This document shows, piece by piece, positions 18,591-26,994 of a DNA stretch of 64,000 nucleotides. Under the pieces are notes generated by a model that had not been told where the DNA came from, searched no databases, and was given only the letters and a program-made list of their open reading frames with translations. The first letter of the stretch is position 1, and each line of letters begins with the position of its first letter. A program made the position numbers and the translations under genes. This DNA is from Paenibacillus sp. CF384 (GTDB lineage: Bacteria > Bacillota > Bacilli > Paenibacillales > Paenibacillaceae), in assembly GCF_900106745.1 (NCBI RefSeq), contig NZ_FNNV01000002.1, positions 248,001-312,000 of the forward strand, in the 5' to 3' direction.

Positions 18591-19307
18591 TTATACGTCG
18601 TAGTTGACGACGTATGGATGCCGTTCGGTATGGTAGTAGCCTTCGCTGTATTCGATCAATTCGTCGCTCTCGTCGTACGCATAGCGCGACCTCTTAAGCA
18701 GCGGCGTTCCCGCCTCGATGTGCAGCGCAGCCGTGACGTAAGCCTGCACCGTCGCACATACGGAGAATTCATCCCGGTACTTGCTGATTGAAATACGCTG
18801 TTCGTCCAGCAAGTCGTATAGCGATTGCGCACCTAGGTCAGACAACTCGATGTTGGAAGCACGACTCGACAAGTAATGCGTGTAATGAATGTAAGGCTCG
18901 CCGTTCAAATGATATAATCGCTCGACTCGCAAGCATCGCTCACCGAACAGTTGATTCGCCGTCGTCCCTTCATCGTTGATGACATTCTCTGCGAAGAGCA
19001 GCTGTTTGCTGATCTGATGTCCATCCTCGACCAATACCTCGGTAAACCGTTTCAACTTAGACAGCTTGGAAGCAGACGTATTGCGGATCACCTTTGTACC
19101 TTTACCGCTGCCCTTCTCCACATAACCGTCCTGCGCCAGCTCCTTGATGGCATTGCGAACCGTAACTTTGCTGACCTGGAACTCTTGCTCGAGCTGAGGC
19201 TCGGATGGGATGTTCGTCCCAACGGGGTAAACCCCGTGCAGAATACGATCCTTCACGATACTCGCAATCTGCGCATACAATGGCTTCTTACTGCGTAATT
19301 GCTTCAT
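18591..19307 (-). CDS. GntR-family regulator with UTRA domain
   Basis: The product is 238 residues. It has an N-terminal winged helix (IPSEPQLEQEFQVSKVTVRNA, about 32-52) and a C-terminal UTRA effector domain (about 85-235), the HutC/FarR type. These proteins repress sugar or amino-acid catabolic operons and release DNA on binding a pathway sugar phosphate. It is the last gene of the operon; its ATG overlaps the kinase stop (TAATG). The perfect palindrome ACAAACATTATAATGTTTGT in front of the operon is the likely binding site, implying autoregulation. Confidence 0.92.
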   Translation of the reverse strand: MKQLRSKKPLYAQIASIVKDRILHGVYPVGTNIPSEPQLEQEFQVSKVTVRNAIKELAQDGYVEKGSGKGTKVIRNTSASKLSKLKRFTEVLVEDGHQISKQLLFAENVINDEGTTANQLFGERCLRVERLYHLNGEPYIHYTHYLSSRASNIELSDLGAQSLYDLLDEQRISISKYRDEFSVCATVQAYVTAALHIEAGTPLLKRSRYAYDESDELIEYSEGYYHTERHPYVVNYDV

Positions 19308-20338
19308 TATCGAATCACGTCTCCGTTCGCAAGATCCGTCATCGCACGCTCGATTTCGCGCACCGTCGACATCGGCGTATCTCCGGCGACCGTGTGAGCG
19401 AGCATTGCGGCAGCGGTTGCGAAGCGAACGGTTCGCTCCGGCTCGAAGGCGGAGAGCTCGCCGTGAATGATGCCGCTGGCGAATGCATCGCCCGCTCCAA
19501 TCCGATCGTAGACGGCGAAAGTGAGCGGCTCTGGAGCAATCGTAAGAGCGCCATACTTATATATAAAACCACGCAGCGAATGCGAGTTGTCTCGGTTAAT
19601 GGAGCGATGCGTGCCCGCGATCACGGAGATGCCGGCGAATCGCTGGGCGATCACAGGCAGCAATTCCGTCAGCTGCTCCATTCGATCAGTCTTGTCTGTC
19701 GACATGCCAAGAATGTGGATCATGTCTCGCTCATTCATCATGACGATATCCGCAAGCTCCAGCATTTGTTCGTAATGGGGTTTTGCTTTCGCGTAACCTC
19801 CATCCCCCCAATGGGTCGGCCTGTAATTACAGTCGAAGACGACCGTTCCGCCGTTTCTCTTCACTGCCTTAGCAAGCTGAAACATATGCTGTCTCACGTT
19901 ATCGTTCATGGCTAGTGTAATCCCGCAGAAATGAACGAGCTCGATTCGTGCAGCGATCGTGTCGTAATCATAAGCGTTAGGTGGAGCCGTGTTGAAGCTG
20001 CTCTCCTGCCGATTGGAGTACGTGACACGGCCAGGTCTAGCACCGAACCCATTCTCGAGAAAATACATGCCAAGGTAATTCCCTCCGCGGCTTACGTGTT
20101 CCAGTGACAAGCCCAGTTTGCGCAGATTCGCCGTGGCAGCTTCTCCGAGTGCATTGTCCGGCAACCGCGATATGAGGCTGCTGTCATGTCCGAATCGCGC
20201 AAGTGCGGAACCAACGTTCACGCCGGTACCGGAGAACGAATAGCGCAGGCTGTCTGCTTGGGACATCAATTCGTACCCCGGCACTTGCAAACGCATCATG
20301 ACTTCGCCGAAAGCGGCGACACGCGAGCGATTAGCCAT
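19307..20338 (-). CDS. kdgK: PfkB-family sugar kinase, probable 2-keto-3-deoxygluconate kinase
   Basis: This 343-residue ribokinase-fold enzyme has the N-terminal sugar-binding region SFSGTGVNVGSALARFG (about 34-50) and the C-terminal anion-hole and catalytic signature DRIGAGDAFASG (about 272-283, catalytic Asp in GAGD). Genomic context with a KDGP aldolase suggests phosphorylation of 2-keto-3-deoxygluconate to KDGP. The alternative is phosphorylation of an amino-sugar acid before the DgaE-type lyase. It overlaps the aldolase gene by 8 bases. Confidence 0.85.
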   Translation of the reverse strand: MANRSRVAAFGEVMMRLQVPGYELMSQADSLRYSFSGTGVNVGSALARFGHDSSLISRLPDNALGEAATANLRKLGLSLEHVSRGGNYLGMYFLENGFGARPGRVTYSNRQESSFNTAPPNAYDYDTIAARIELVHFCGITLAMNDNVRQHMFQLAKAVKRNGGTVVFDCNYRPTHWGDGGYAKAKPHYEQMLELADIVMMNERDMIHILGMSTDKTDRMEQLTELLPVIAQRFAGISVIAGTHRSINRDNSHSLRGFIYKYGALTIAPEPLTFAVYDRIGAGDAFASGIIHGELSAFEPERTVRFATAAAMLAHTVAGDTPMSTVREIERAMTDLANGDVIR

Positions 20339-21086
20339 GGCGATCGACCAACTTCTTCATGATTTCGAGCAACTTGCGAACATCCTGGGCATTCGTCTTG
20401 CCGGTTGCTTTGTCGACGATCGACGAATAGACATGCGGTATAACCTGCGGTACGCCAGCTTCAAGCGCAATGCGCAGTATAGGCTCGAAATTGTCCATAT
20501 CGATGCCGCCAGTCGGTTCCAGTGCGAACCCTTCTTCTGCACAAGCCTTCGCTACCTCTCGCAGCTCATCTTCGCATTTCAAGCCATTCATCGGAAAAAA
20601 TTTGAGCGCATTGCCGCCCATGTCACGCACGAGTGCGATTGCTGTCTTCACGGGCACGATTGCCTGCTCCGGCTGCGCCGCGCTGAATGGACCTGTCGAG
20701 ATATTCACGTAGCCTGCTTGTCCTGTAGGTGAAACGAGGCTATTGATCCAGCTGTCCCGCTCGCCTAAATTCGCCCGTGTGGCGCCAACTGCCGGGAAAA
20801 CCTGATTGATATGCGTGCCTGGGTAATGCTTCACGATCTGCGCGACAACCGCTGCTTGCCGATTGTCCCCTGCGCCGAGTCCGATGGAGACCGCATCATC
20901 AATCGCTTCCCCATACAGCTTCATAGCGGTAACGGCAGCTTCGACGGTCGGATAGTCCTTGGAGAGGACACCGACAAGCACATGGCCTTCTGCGGCTTCG
21001 AAAACTTCCTTCGCATTCTCGACGCTGTTCGCCAGCACATTAAGGGCTGCGCGGCCTTTATACAATCGTTTCGTCATGTTGTTCAT
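20331..21086 (-). CDS. dgaF: 2-dehydro-3-deoxy-phosphogluconate aldolase, DgaF type
   Basis: The product is 251 residues and similar to the KDGP-aldolase family of the D-glucosaminate pathway rather than to Entner-Doudoroff Eda. Features are RLYKGRAALNVLANS at the start, a glycine-rich segment VSIGLGAGDNRQ and the probable Schiff-base lysine in GGNALKFFPMNGLK. The reaction is 2-keto-3-deoxy-6-phosphogluconate to pyruvate plus glyceraldehyde-3-phosphate. The ATG at 21086 lies 1 base after the stop of the lyase gene and 8 bases after GGGAGG; the longer frame to 21170 is rejected. Confidence 0.88.
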   Translation of the reverse strand: MNNMTKRLYKGRAALNVLANSVENAKEVFEAAEGHVLVGVLSKDYPTVEAAVTAMKLYGEAIDDAVSIGLGAGDNRQAAVVAQIVKHYPGTHINQVFPAVGATRANLGERDSWINSLVSPTGQAGYVNISTGPFSAAQPEQAIVPVKTAIALVRDMGGNALKFFPMNGLKCEDELREVAKACAEEGFALEPTGGIDMDNFEPILRIALEAGVPQVIPHVYSSIVDKATGKTNAQDVRKLLEIMKKLVDRHG

Positions 21087-21087
21087 G

Positions 21088-22191
21088 TTAACGGCCTCCC
21101 GTAAGCGTAAGTATTCTTGCCGCGATGACATCCATGTCGTCACCAAGCAGCGGACGCGGATCGATATCAAAATAACCCTGCTTCACGCCATAATCGCGCG
21201 TGTAGATGGCAATGTCGCCACCTTGCAGTCCTTCAACGACTGCCTTCGCCGTCGTGCCGGACAGCTCCGGATCGATCTGAATGCGCGCACGGAATATCAC
21301 GCGGCCCGCTTCATCTTGAACTACAGTAACTTTAATGCCTGGCAGCTCGTTCAGCGGAATCAGCATCTGCAGCGCAGCCTTCTCTTGCTCGCTGTTATCC
21401 TGCTTAACCATATACTCTTCAAGCGCTTGGAGCAGTCCGAATGTCGTTTCCTTCCCGACCTTCATGCTGCGGCCAATCCCGTGCAGCTGCACTTTGACCA
21501 TCTCGATATAGGCACGTTTGCCTCCGACAATGCCGGAGGTCGGCCCTTCAATCGCCTTCGATCCGCTATAGATCGCGAGGTCCGAGCACTTCACATACTT
21601 GCGTACATCCTCTTCCGCAGCTGCGTCCACGATCAGAGGAACTCCATTTCGCTGCGCCACTTCCCAAGCTTCCTCCACGCTAATCATGTTCTTCTGAACC
21701 GCGTGGTGGGACTTCACATATAGAATTGCCGACGTGCGATCGTTGATCGCGTCTTCGACATGCTCGACTTTGCCTTCATTCGCATAACCGACTTCAACGA
21801 GCTTACCTCCGCCTAGAAAAACCATCGTTTCAACTGGTGCCCCGTACTGGACATTATGTCCTTTGAGAATAATGATTTCGTTCTTGGCGATTGGCTCTTG
21901 ATGCAGACGTTCACTTAAGCGCCGATCGCCTTGCGTAACGATACCCGCAACAGATAATGCAATCCCGCTTGATGCTGAGTTGACGACGATTGCAGCTTCG
22001 GAACCCAACACTGCCGCAATATGGTCGCCTGCCTTGTCCACCAAATCGGCGATTTCCACATATCGTTGTCCGCCCAGCTTCATCGCTTCCATGACGGAAT
22101 CCGACGGTGCCGACACACCGAGGATGCTCATTCGGCCGCTGGCATTAATAACGCGTTTCAAGCCATATTTAGCATTCAATGAATCGCCCAT
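21088..22191 (-). CDS. dgaE: DgaE-family PLP-dependent ammonia lyase (SelA-like)
   Basis: The product is 367 residues and fold-type I, with the PLP lysine in YSGSKAIEGPTSG (about K212) and the cofactor aspartate in VPLIVDAAAEED. The family member characterised in Salmonella removes ammonia from D-glucosaminate-6-phosphate to give KDGP, which the next gene's aldolase would cleave. The start at 22191 is 9 bases from AAGGGAG, while an ATG at 22197 is too close. It overlaps the end of the amidohydrolase gene by 23 bases. No PTS genes are adjacent, unlike the enteric dga operon, so the phosphorylation step is uncertain. Confidence 0.87.
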   Translation of the reverse strand: MGDSLNAKYGLKRVINASGRMSILGVSAPSDSVMEAMKLGGQRYVEIADLVDKAGDHIAAVLGSEAAIVVNSASSGIALSVAGIVTQGDRRLSERLHQEPIAKNEIIILKGHNVQYGAPVETMVFLGGGKLVEVGYANEGKVEHVEDAINDRTSAILYVKSHHAVQKNMISVEEAWEVAQRNGVPLIVDAAAEEDVRKYVKCSDLAIYSGSKAIEGPTSGIVGGKRAYIEMVKVQLHGIGRSMKVGKETTFGLLQALEEYMVKQDNSEQEKAALQMLIPLNELPGIKVTVVQDEAGRVIFRARIQIDPELSGTTAKAVVEGLQGGDIAIYTRDYGVKQGYFDIDPRPLLGDDMDVIAARILTLTGGR

Positions 22192-23290
22192 TCGCATATA
22201 CTCCCTTAGCTTTTATTTGATGTTCGCCTTCGCGCATGTCTCCTTCGGAATCCACGAACACGATACGTTCTGCGGTCTCGAGAGAGAACAAAGTGAGATT
22301 CGCCGGGTCACCTACTTGAATAAGGCCGAGCTCTGGCTTTCCGAGCCAAGCGGCCGCGTTCACTGTCACGGCTTCAATCACTTCGTTTAGCGAATAACCT
22401 AGGCATAGAAACTTCGACATCACATGCGCCAAGCTATAAACAGGACCATGCTGCCGATTCCCGCGATAAATGTCTGAGCTGATCGTATCGAAACGAATTC
22501 CGTTTCGCCTCGCCGCCTCTGCCGCCTTGAAGGAGAAGCTAGCCGTACCATGACCGACATCCATACGAACCCCTCTGGCGATAGCCTCGCCTAACTCCGG
22601 GATCGGACTGCCGTCCTCGCGAAACAAATTATTGCTTTTCCCGTTCAAATAGTGCGTGACGACATCGTTTCTCGCGAGCAATGGGAGAATGTCTTCGGTT
22701 CTCGGCGGAGCGGATCCGATATGAACCATCAGCGGCAAGCCGGACTCTTCAGCCAGCTCCCTTGCTATGCGCAATGGCTGGATGCCATTATCGCGAACGA
22801 CACTGCCGCTCATCCTCGCCTTCCAGCCGACGATGAAGTCGGGATAAGCTTGAACAGCCTCCAGCGCAGCTTCTCTATCCAGCCAAGCCAGATCGGACAG
22901 TTCATCGATTCGCTGCAAGCCGATCCGCGATACGTTCAGCAGCGCGAACAGGGTCGTCATTGCGCTCTCGCGGCTTGCCGACAATTCGCCGATTCGATCC
23001 GCACCGCAGCTGCCGGCATCGACAATCACCGCAACGCCCTGCTTCACACCAATCTCGTCGATGTCATCACCATAAGGATCAAGCTCCGGGAACGCATGAA
23101 CATGCAAGTCGATCCATCCGCTCGATACATACAAGCCGGAACAATCAATCTCTCGACCGACATTGGAGGCGCCGCTGCCGCTGCTTGCCCCTGCTGTCGT
23201 TATTTCAGCGAGGATACCGGCTGCGATGACAAGATCAACCTGCCGACCGTCCATGAGTGTTGCCCCTCGCAAAACCAATCGATCCGTCAT
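22169..23290 (-). CDS. Amidohydrolase/deacetylase-family metalloenzyme
   Basis: This 373-residue TIM-barrel amidohydrolase has the first metal motif HxH in WIDLHVHAFPELD (about residues 60-72). Later metal ligands are in VDAGSCGAD, PLMVHIGSAPPR and VRMDVGHGTASF. This subfamily regularly accompanies DgaE and KDGP aldolase genes in Gram-positives. An N-acyl-amino-sugar acid or a related amide is a reasonable substrate, but this is not proven. The ATG at 23290 follows AAAGGTGG; a longer frame to 23341 would run into the operator. It is the first gene of the operon. Confidence 0.87.
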   Translation of the reverse strand: MTDRLVLRGATLMDGRQVDLVIAAGILAEITTAGASSGSGASNVGREIDCSGLYVSSGWIDLHVHAFPELDPYGDDIDEIGVKQGVAVIVDAGSCGADRIGELSASRESAMTTLFALLNVSRIGLQRIDELSDLAWLDREAALEAVQAYPDFIVGWKARMSGSVVRDNGIQPLRIARELAEESGLPLMVHIGSAPPRTEDILPLLARNDVVTHYLNGKSNNLFREDGSPIPELGEAIARGVRMDVGHGTASFSFKAAEAARRNGIRFDTISSDIYRGNRQHGPVYSLAHVMSKFLCLGYSLNEVIEAVTVNAAAWLGKPELGLIQVGDPANLTLFSLETAERIVFVDSEGDMREGEHQIKAKGVYANGRFIEC

Positions 23291-23343
23291 CGTAAGCCCA
23301 CCTTTATTTTGCTGCAACGAATAGCCAATTCTTATTTCCACGA

Positions 23344-23364
23344 TTATAACGTTATAATGTTTAA
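23344..23364. promoter_or_regulatory. Second GntR-type operator, downstream of the -10 box
   Basis: The core AACGTTATAATGTT (23348-23361) differs at one base from the core of the perfect palindrome at 23391-23410. It sits between the -10 box and the first gene. Confidence 0.65.
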
Positions 23365-23391
23365 TCTACATGGAAACAAAACAACCGTCAA
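23363..23391 (-). promoter_or_regulatory. Promoter of the amidohydrolase-dgaE-dgaF-kdgK-gntR operon
   Basis: TTGACG (23386-23391) and TAGATT (23363-23368) on the minus strand are separated by exactly 17 bases and bracketed by the two operators. Confidence 0.75.
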
Positions 23392-23410
23392 CAAACATTA
23401 TAATGTTTGT
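23391..23410. promoter_or_regulatory. Perfect 20-bp palindromic operator for the GntR regulator
   Basis: ACAAACATTATAATGTTTGT equals its own reverse complement over all 20 bases and touches the -35 box. AT-rich palindromes of this form are typical sites of GntR/UTRA repressors. Confidence 0.75.
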
Positions 23411-23427
23411 TTCGAGCCTCTCTAATC

Positions 23428-23464
23428 AAAAAAAGCCCACCCGTCCGATCGACGAGTGGGCTTT
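23428..23464 (-). terminator. Terminator after the LigB-type dioxygenase gene
   Basis: AAAGCCCAC pairs with GTGGGCTTT, with seven T following on the minus strand. It begins 3 bases past the stop codon region at 23467. Confidence 0.85.
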
Positions 23465-23466
23465 AC

Positions 23467-24237
23467 TTAAAACTGATAGCTGAGATTGCTCATGGAGCCA
23501 TATTTGATTGGCTCATCGTACAGAACGCGAATTTCATGTCCCGGCGTTCCGCTCCCCAGCGCGATGAGCAGCGGTACGAAATGTTCGGCACGAGGTACGG
23601 CCTTCTTCGCATGCGGGGCTAACGTTTCATAGTTGCTTAGTGCCTCCATGTCTCGCGCGAGAACTTTCTCGGTAATCCAATCCGTGAATTCAACGGCCCA
23701 TGGACGGGGCGGCGCATCGATATTTCGATCAAACTCATTGAAGTTATGCGTCAAGAAGCCGCTCCCGATTACGAGAATGCCATCCTTCTCAAGGCCTTGA
23801 AGCGCTTCTCCGATGGCAATCTGCTGCCTAGCCGGCAAGAAAGCATTGACGGAAACAGGGACAATGGGGATATCGGCCTCCGGGTAAGCATGCCGCATAA
23901 TCGGAAATACCCCATGATCGAGCCCTCGGTACTTACGCTGAACCGGGATGTTATGCTTGCGCAGCCGCTCCTCTACAATAGAGGCCACGATATTCGATCC
24001 TCTTGCCGGATATTGCACCTGATAGTATTCGGGCGGAAACCCGTAATAATCGTATTCCATCTCATGAATGTCATCCGTGGCCGCGATCGTCGTGATTTGG
24101 CTCTCGAAATGCGCGGAGAAGATCACGATCGCTTTGGGACGAACCGAATTACCGAAGCGATTCAAGAAAGCGGTGAATTCGGACTGCTCGAAAATCGTAA
24201 ATGGCGATCCATGCGTCAGAAATACAGGTGAAATCAT
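23467..24237 (-). CDS. Class III extradiol (LigB/DODA-type) ring-cleavage dioxygenase
   Basis: The product is 256 residues of the DODA/YgiD family, starting MISPVFLTHGSPF with the iron/zinc His H9. Further conserved His are in HFESQ, GLDHGVFPIMRHAYP and the GSGFLTHNFNEF segment. Members open catechol-type rings (for example DOPA) using a divalent metal and oxygen; B. subtilis-type relatives are of unknown physiological substrate. The ATG at 24237 has AGGAGGTCACCTT before it. It is divergent from an HxlR-type regulator, a pairing typical of quinone- or catechol-responsive detoxification genes. Confidence 0.9.
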   Translation of the reverse strand: MISPVFLTHGSPFTIFEQSEFTAFLNRFGNSVRPKAIVIFSAHFESQITTIAATDDIHEMEYDYYGFPPEYYQVQYPARGSNIVASIVEERLRKHNIPVQRKYRGLDHGVFPIMRHAYPEADIPIVPVSVNAFLPARQQIAIGEALQGLEKDGILVIGSGFLTHNFNEFDRNIDAPPRPWAVEFTDWITEKVLARDMEALSNYETLAPHAKKAVPRAEHFVPLLIALGSGTPGHEIRVLYDEPIKYGSMSNLSYQF

Positions 24238-24285
24238 AAGGTGACCTCCTAAGTGGACTGCCTGTATGGAGACATGCAGATCCCC

Positions 24286-24314
24286 TTGTATGAATATAGC
24301 TATGGGTTTATAAT
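24286..24314 (+). promoter_or_regulatory. Promoter of the HxlR-type regulator gene
   Basis: TTGTAT (24286-24291) and a perfect TATAAT (24309-24314) are 17 bases apart. AATATAGC occurs twice here (24293 and 24312), a possible operator pair shared with the divergent dioxygenase gene. Confidence 0.65.
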
Positions 24315-24402
24315 ATAGCCTAGCCGTATTTTCAGGAAGTAGGCACATTGGAATGACTTAGTATCCAATATGAAACCATAGATAAACACTGGAGGAATTA
24401 CG

Positions 24403-24789
24403 ATGATGAATGACGATGGGTGCAAGATCGAAACCGCGTTAGAGATTCTAGTCGGCAAGTGGAAACCCATTATTCTTTTTCATCTATTCGGCAACGGTAC
24501 GATGAGATTTAGCGAACTGCAGCGTGCAATGCCCGATATCTCGAAGAAAATGCTCACTTCACAGCTTCGGGAACTGGAGTATCACGATATCGTACACCGC
24601 GAGGTTTATCGTCAGATACCGCCTAAAGTGGAATATTCCATCACAGAGTACGGTACGAAGATGACGCCATTGCTGCAAGCGATCGGCAATTGGGGAATGA
24701 CTCATGTGCAGCATTTGAACGAGCTGTACGGGGAAGATCGAGCAGTGGAATTATTCGAAACCAAAGAGAACAAGCTTGCGGGCAAGTAA
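24403..24789 (+). CDS. HxlR/DUF24-family transcriptional regulator
   Basis: This 128-residue single-domain winged helix of the MarR-like HxlR family has the hallmark GKWKPIILFHL after a conserved N-terminal cysteine (C7), then a recognition helix in ISKKMLTSQLRELEYHDIV. In YodB and CatR the equivalent Cys senses quinones or diamide by thiol chemistry. GGAGG lies 7 bases before the ATG. Divergent placement suggests that it controls the ring-cleavage dioxygenase at 23467-24237; a redox or quinone signal is inferred from the cysteine and partner. Confidence 0.92.
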   Translation: MMNDDGCKIETALEILVGKWKPIILFHLFGNGTMRFSELQRAMPDISKKMLTSQLRELEYHDIVHREVYRQIPPKVEYSITEYGTKMTPLLQAIGNWGMTHVQHLNELYGEDRAVELFETKENKLAGK

Positions 24790-24807
24790 GCCCCCGCGAA
24801 CAACCAC

Positions 24808-24851
24808 AAACAGTCCTGACCACCAAGAACCCTTGATGATCAGGACTGTTT
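24808..24851. terminator. Bidirectional terminator between hxlR-type gene and PhyH gene
   Basis: AAACAGTCCTGA pairs with TCAGGACTGTTT, with TATTTTAT on the plus side. It serves two convergent genes. Confidence 0.75.
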
Positions 24852-24859
24852 ATTTTATA

Positions 24860-25756
24860 TTAGATCGACCATTCTTTACGTGCTTCTTCCATCGATTTCG
24901 ACTTCTCTTGACCCCACGCATAATGGCCTTTCGGTTTCACGCCTACCCAGCGCTCATCGACGGGCTCCGAGCGAAGCTGATAGCGCGTATCGGAACTGAT
25001 GCGGAATCTGCTCGTCGTATTATTGACCGAGCCGTGCAGCAGGAACATGCCGAAAATAATCATGTCGCCCGCCTCAAATGGCGTCGTTGCCCATTGTCCG
25101 CCGAACTTGTCCACGCATTCAATCGGATCTTTGGAAATCCAGCCAAGCTCGATATTGTCACGATCGACATCCATTTGTCCGTAAGTCGCTTTCATTTTCT
25201 CGAAGTTTTGCGATCCCAGGCAGATGGATAGCGGCCCCTGCTCGTATGGAACATCACCGAGCGGCGTCCACATCGTATACACTTGTTTGGTCCCGCGTCC
25301 CATATAAACGATGTCGTAATGGGCTCCGGTAAAGTCGCCGTTTCCTACTGCACGCGGCCATTTGTAGTCATAGGTCATCGCTTCTCCGCCGAGCAGACGA
25401 TCGAAGAAGCTCATCACTTTCTCGCTGTTAACGAGATGATAGAATGGCATCATGTTCTCATCTTCTTCATTCACGGCGCCGCCGAACATCGCACCTTTGG
25501 CGCCTTGCGCAATGACACCTTCTTCAATCGGGAAGCCGGCATCCAGTTTATTCATGTCATGAAGCTTTTGCAATATTCCGCTGCGTGCGCTCATCACATC
25601 CGCCCGATCATGGAAACCGCGAATAAGCAGATAGCCATCCTCTTCCAGCCGTTGTCTTAGCGCATCTACATCGTGCAGCAAATCATTGGCACTGCGAAGC
25701 TCCGTCAAATACTTGCTGCCCATCTCGAGTTCCGCATTTCCCATCATGATCTTCAT
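24860..25756 (-). CDS. Phytanoyl-CoA dioxygenase (PhyH)-family Fe(II)/2-oxoglutarate oxygenase
   Basis: The product is 298 residues with a double-stranded beta-helix fold. The facial triad is H146-x-D148 (GAHYDIVY) and H241 (LLHGSVNN), with R252 as the likely 2-oxoglutarate anchor (SRFRISSDTRYQ). Such enzymes hydroxylate small molecules or lipids; the bacterial substrate cannot be told from sequence. The ATG at 25756 is 8 bases from GGGAGG. It is divergent from an AraC regulator, which likely controls it. Confidence 0.88.
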   Translation of the reverse strand: MKIMMGNAELEMGSKYLTELRSANDLLHDVDALRQRLEEDGYLLIRGFHDRADVMSARSGILQKLHDMNKLDAGFPIEEGVIAQGAKGAMFGGAVNEEDENMMPFYHLVNSEKVMSFFDRLLGGEAMTYDYKWPRAVGNGDFTGAHYDIVYMGRGTKQVYTMWTPLGDVPYEQGPLSICLGSQNFEKMKATYGQMDVDRDNIELGWISKDPIECVDKFGGQWATTPFEAGDMIIFGMFLLHGSVNNTTSRFRISSDTRYQLRSEPVDERWVGVKPKGHYAWGQEKSKSMEEARKEWSI

Positions 25757-25810
25757 TCATAATTCCTCCCGTTTGAGTGGTTTCTTCTTGATAACCGAAT
25801 CATAACACCG

Positions 25811-25842
25811 GGTATGGAAGTCAACCATTCAGAACGGTATGG
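25811..25842. promoter_or_regulatory. Direct repeat GGTATGG in the PhyH/AraC divergent promoter
   Basis: GGTATGG occurs at 25811 and 25836, 25 bases apart, flanking TTGACT on the minus strand. Tandem half-sites are the usual AraC target layout, so this is a candidate operator. Confidence 0.35.
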
Positions 25843-25932
25843 ATTTTTTGCATAAATGTAGTCTATAATAATGGTTATCCCTCAAATACTGATAGATTTG
25901 TAGGAAAACCACCTGTTATAGAGGTCATCTCG

Positions 25933-26829
25933 ATGGATCATATGTTCCGATTGCCCAACTTGTACAATGCCATCCGCATTCCCGGCATCGAATACGCCAA
26001 ACAAGAAGCCGGATGGTCCTATCCGGATCATCGGCACCCTTTCTTCGAATTTCTGTTTTGCATTTCCGGTGAAATCGAGCAATGGGTCAACGGCCGGATG
26101 TATCATCTGCACCCCGGAGATGCGATTATCATCCAATCGGACATGCTTCATCGTACCGAAACGCGGGTAGGCTGCAGCTTTTTCGATTTTCATTTTGAAG
26201 TCGAAATCAATGCTATCAATATGATCTTCCAGCTCACCTCGGATCCTGTATTTCGCAGTGAATCGCATGGGAACGTATCGGAATGGGTGACGCAGTTCAT
26301 TACTCGTTTCGGTGAACACTTGCAGCAAATGATGGTGGCTCGCGAGGATAAGAGAGCATCGATTACAGACGAAATGGCCGCCTCTGTTAAGCAGCTGCAG
26401 ATCCATTCCAGCATTTTGGATTTTATCGGCAACTTGGCATCGGAGCTCATTTCCACGCAAAATCATCAGCTGCCCACTTCCGGCATTAAGCCTTCCCAGA
26501 TGAAGCTTGCGCGGGAGGCAGCCTATTGGATGGAATACCATCTCCATACGCCGATGAACATATCATCGCTATCGATACAATTGAATGTTCACCGCACTTA
26601 CTTGCATGAATGCTTCAAACTCGTTTATGGCCTCTCACCTTCTGTGTACCTGCAGCGAATCCGCATTCGCGAGGCCAAGAAATTATTGCAAAACCAATCG
26701 ATCAGCGTGGAAGAAATCGCGCATTCCCTGTGCTATTCTTCAACCAGCCATTTCAGCCATGCGTTTCGGACGGCTATGGGGGTCTCGCCTCAGCAATTCC
26801 GACATTTCACTAGCACAACTAGAGAGTAA
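25933..26829 (+). CDS. AraC-family transcriptional regulator with cupin sensor domain
   Basis: The product is 298 residues. The N-terminal AraC-type cupin (about 30-90; DHRHPFFEFLFCISGE and LHPGDAIIIQSDMLHRTE) is followed by two helix-turn-helix units in the last 100 residues (MNISSLSIQLNVHRTYLHE and ISVEEIAHSLCYSSTSHFSH). The first unit probably contacts the half-sites seen upstream. It is divergent from the PhyH gene. The ligand is unknown, probably a sugar or small organic molecule. Confidence 0.92.
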   Translation: MDHMFRLPNLYNAIRIPGIEYAKQEAGWSYPDHRHPFFEFLFCISGEIEQWVNGRMYHLHPGDAIIIQSDMLHRTETRVGCSFFDFHFEVEINAINMIFQLTSDPVFRSESHGNVSEWVTQFITRFGEHLQQMMVAREDKRASITDEMAASVKQLQIHSSILDFIGNLASELISTQNHQLPTSGIKPSQMKLAREAAYWMEYHLHTPMNISSLSIQLNVHRTYLHECFKLVYGLSPSVYLQRIRIREAKKLLQNQSISVEEIAHSLCYSSTSHFSHAFRTAMGVSPQQFRHFTSTTRE

Positions 26830-26831
26830 AC

Positions 26832-26884
26832 GAACCAAGCAAGCTAGCCTTCACAGGCGCAGCCCATTGCTTGGTTCTTTTTTA
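26832..26884 (+). terminator. Terminator after the AraC gene
   Basis: GAACCAAGCAA pairs with TTGCTTGGTTC, followed by TTTTTT on the plus strand. Confidence 0.8.
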
Positions 26885-26994
26885 TCTACAAATATGCAAA
26901 CATGCAGGACGAATAGAAATGGTGCGGTCCGCTGCCTGATGCTACGATGAACCGATATGGAAGCAATTATGAGGCATAAAGGAGTCAACCACCG

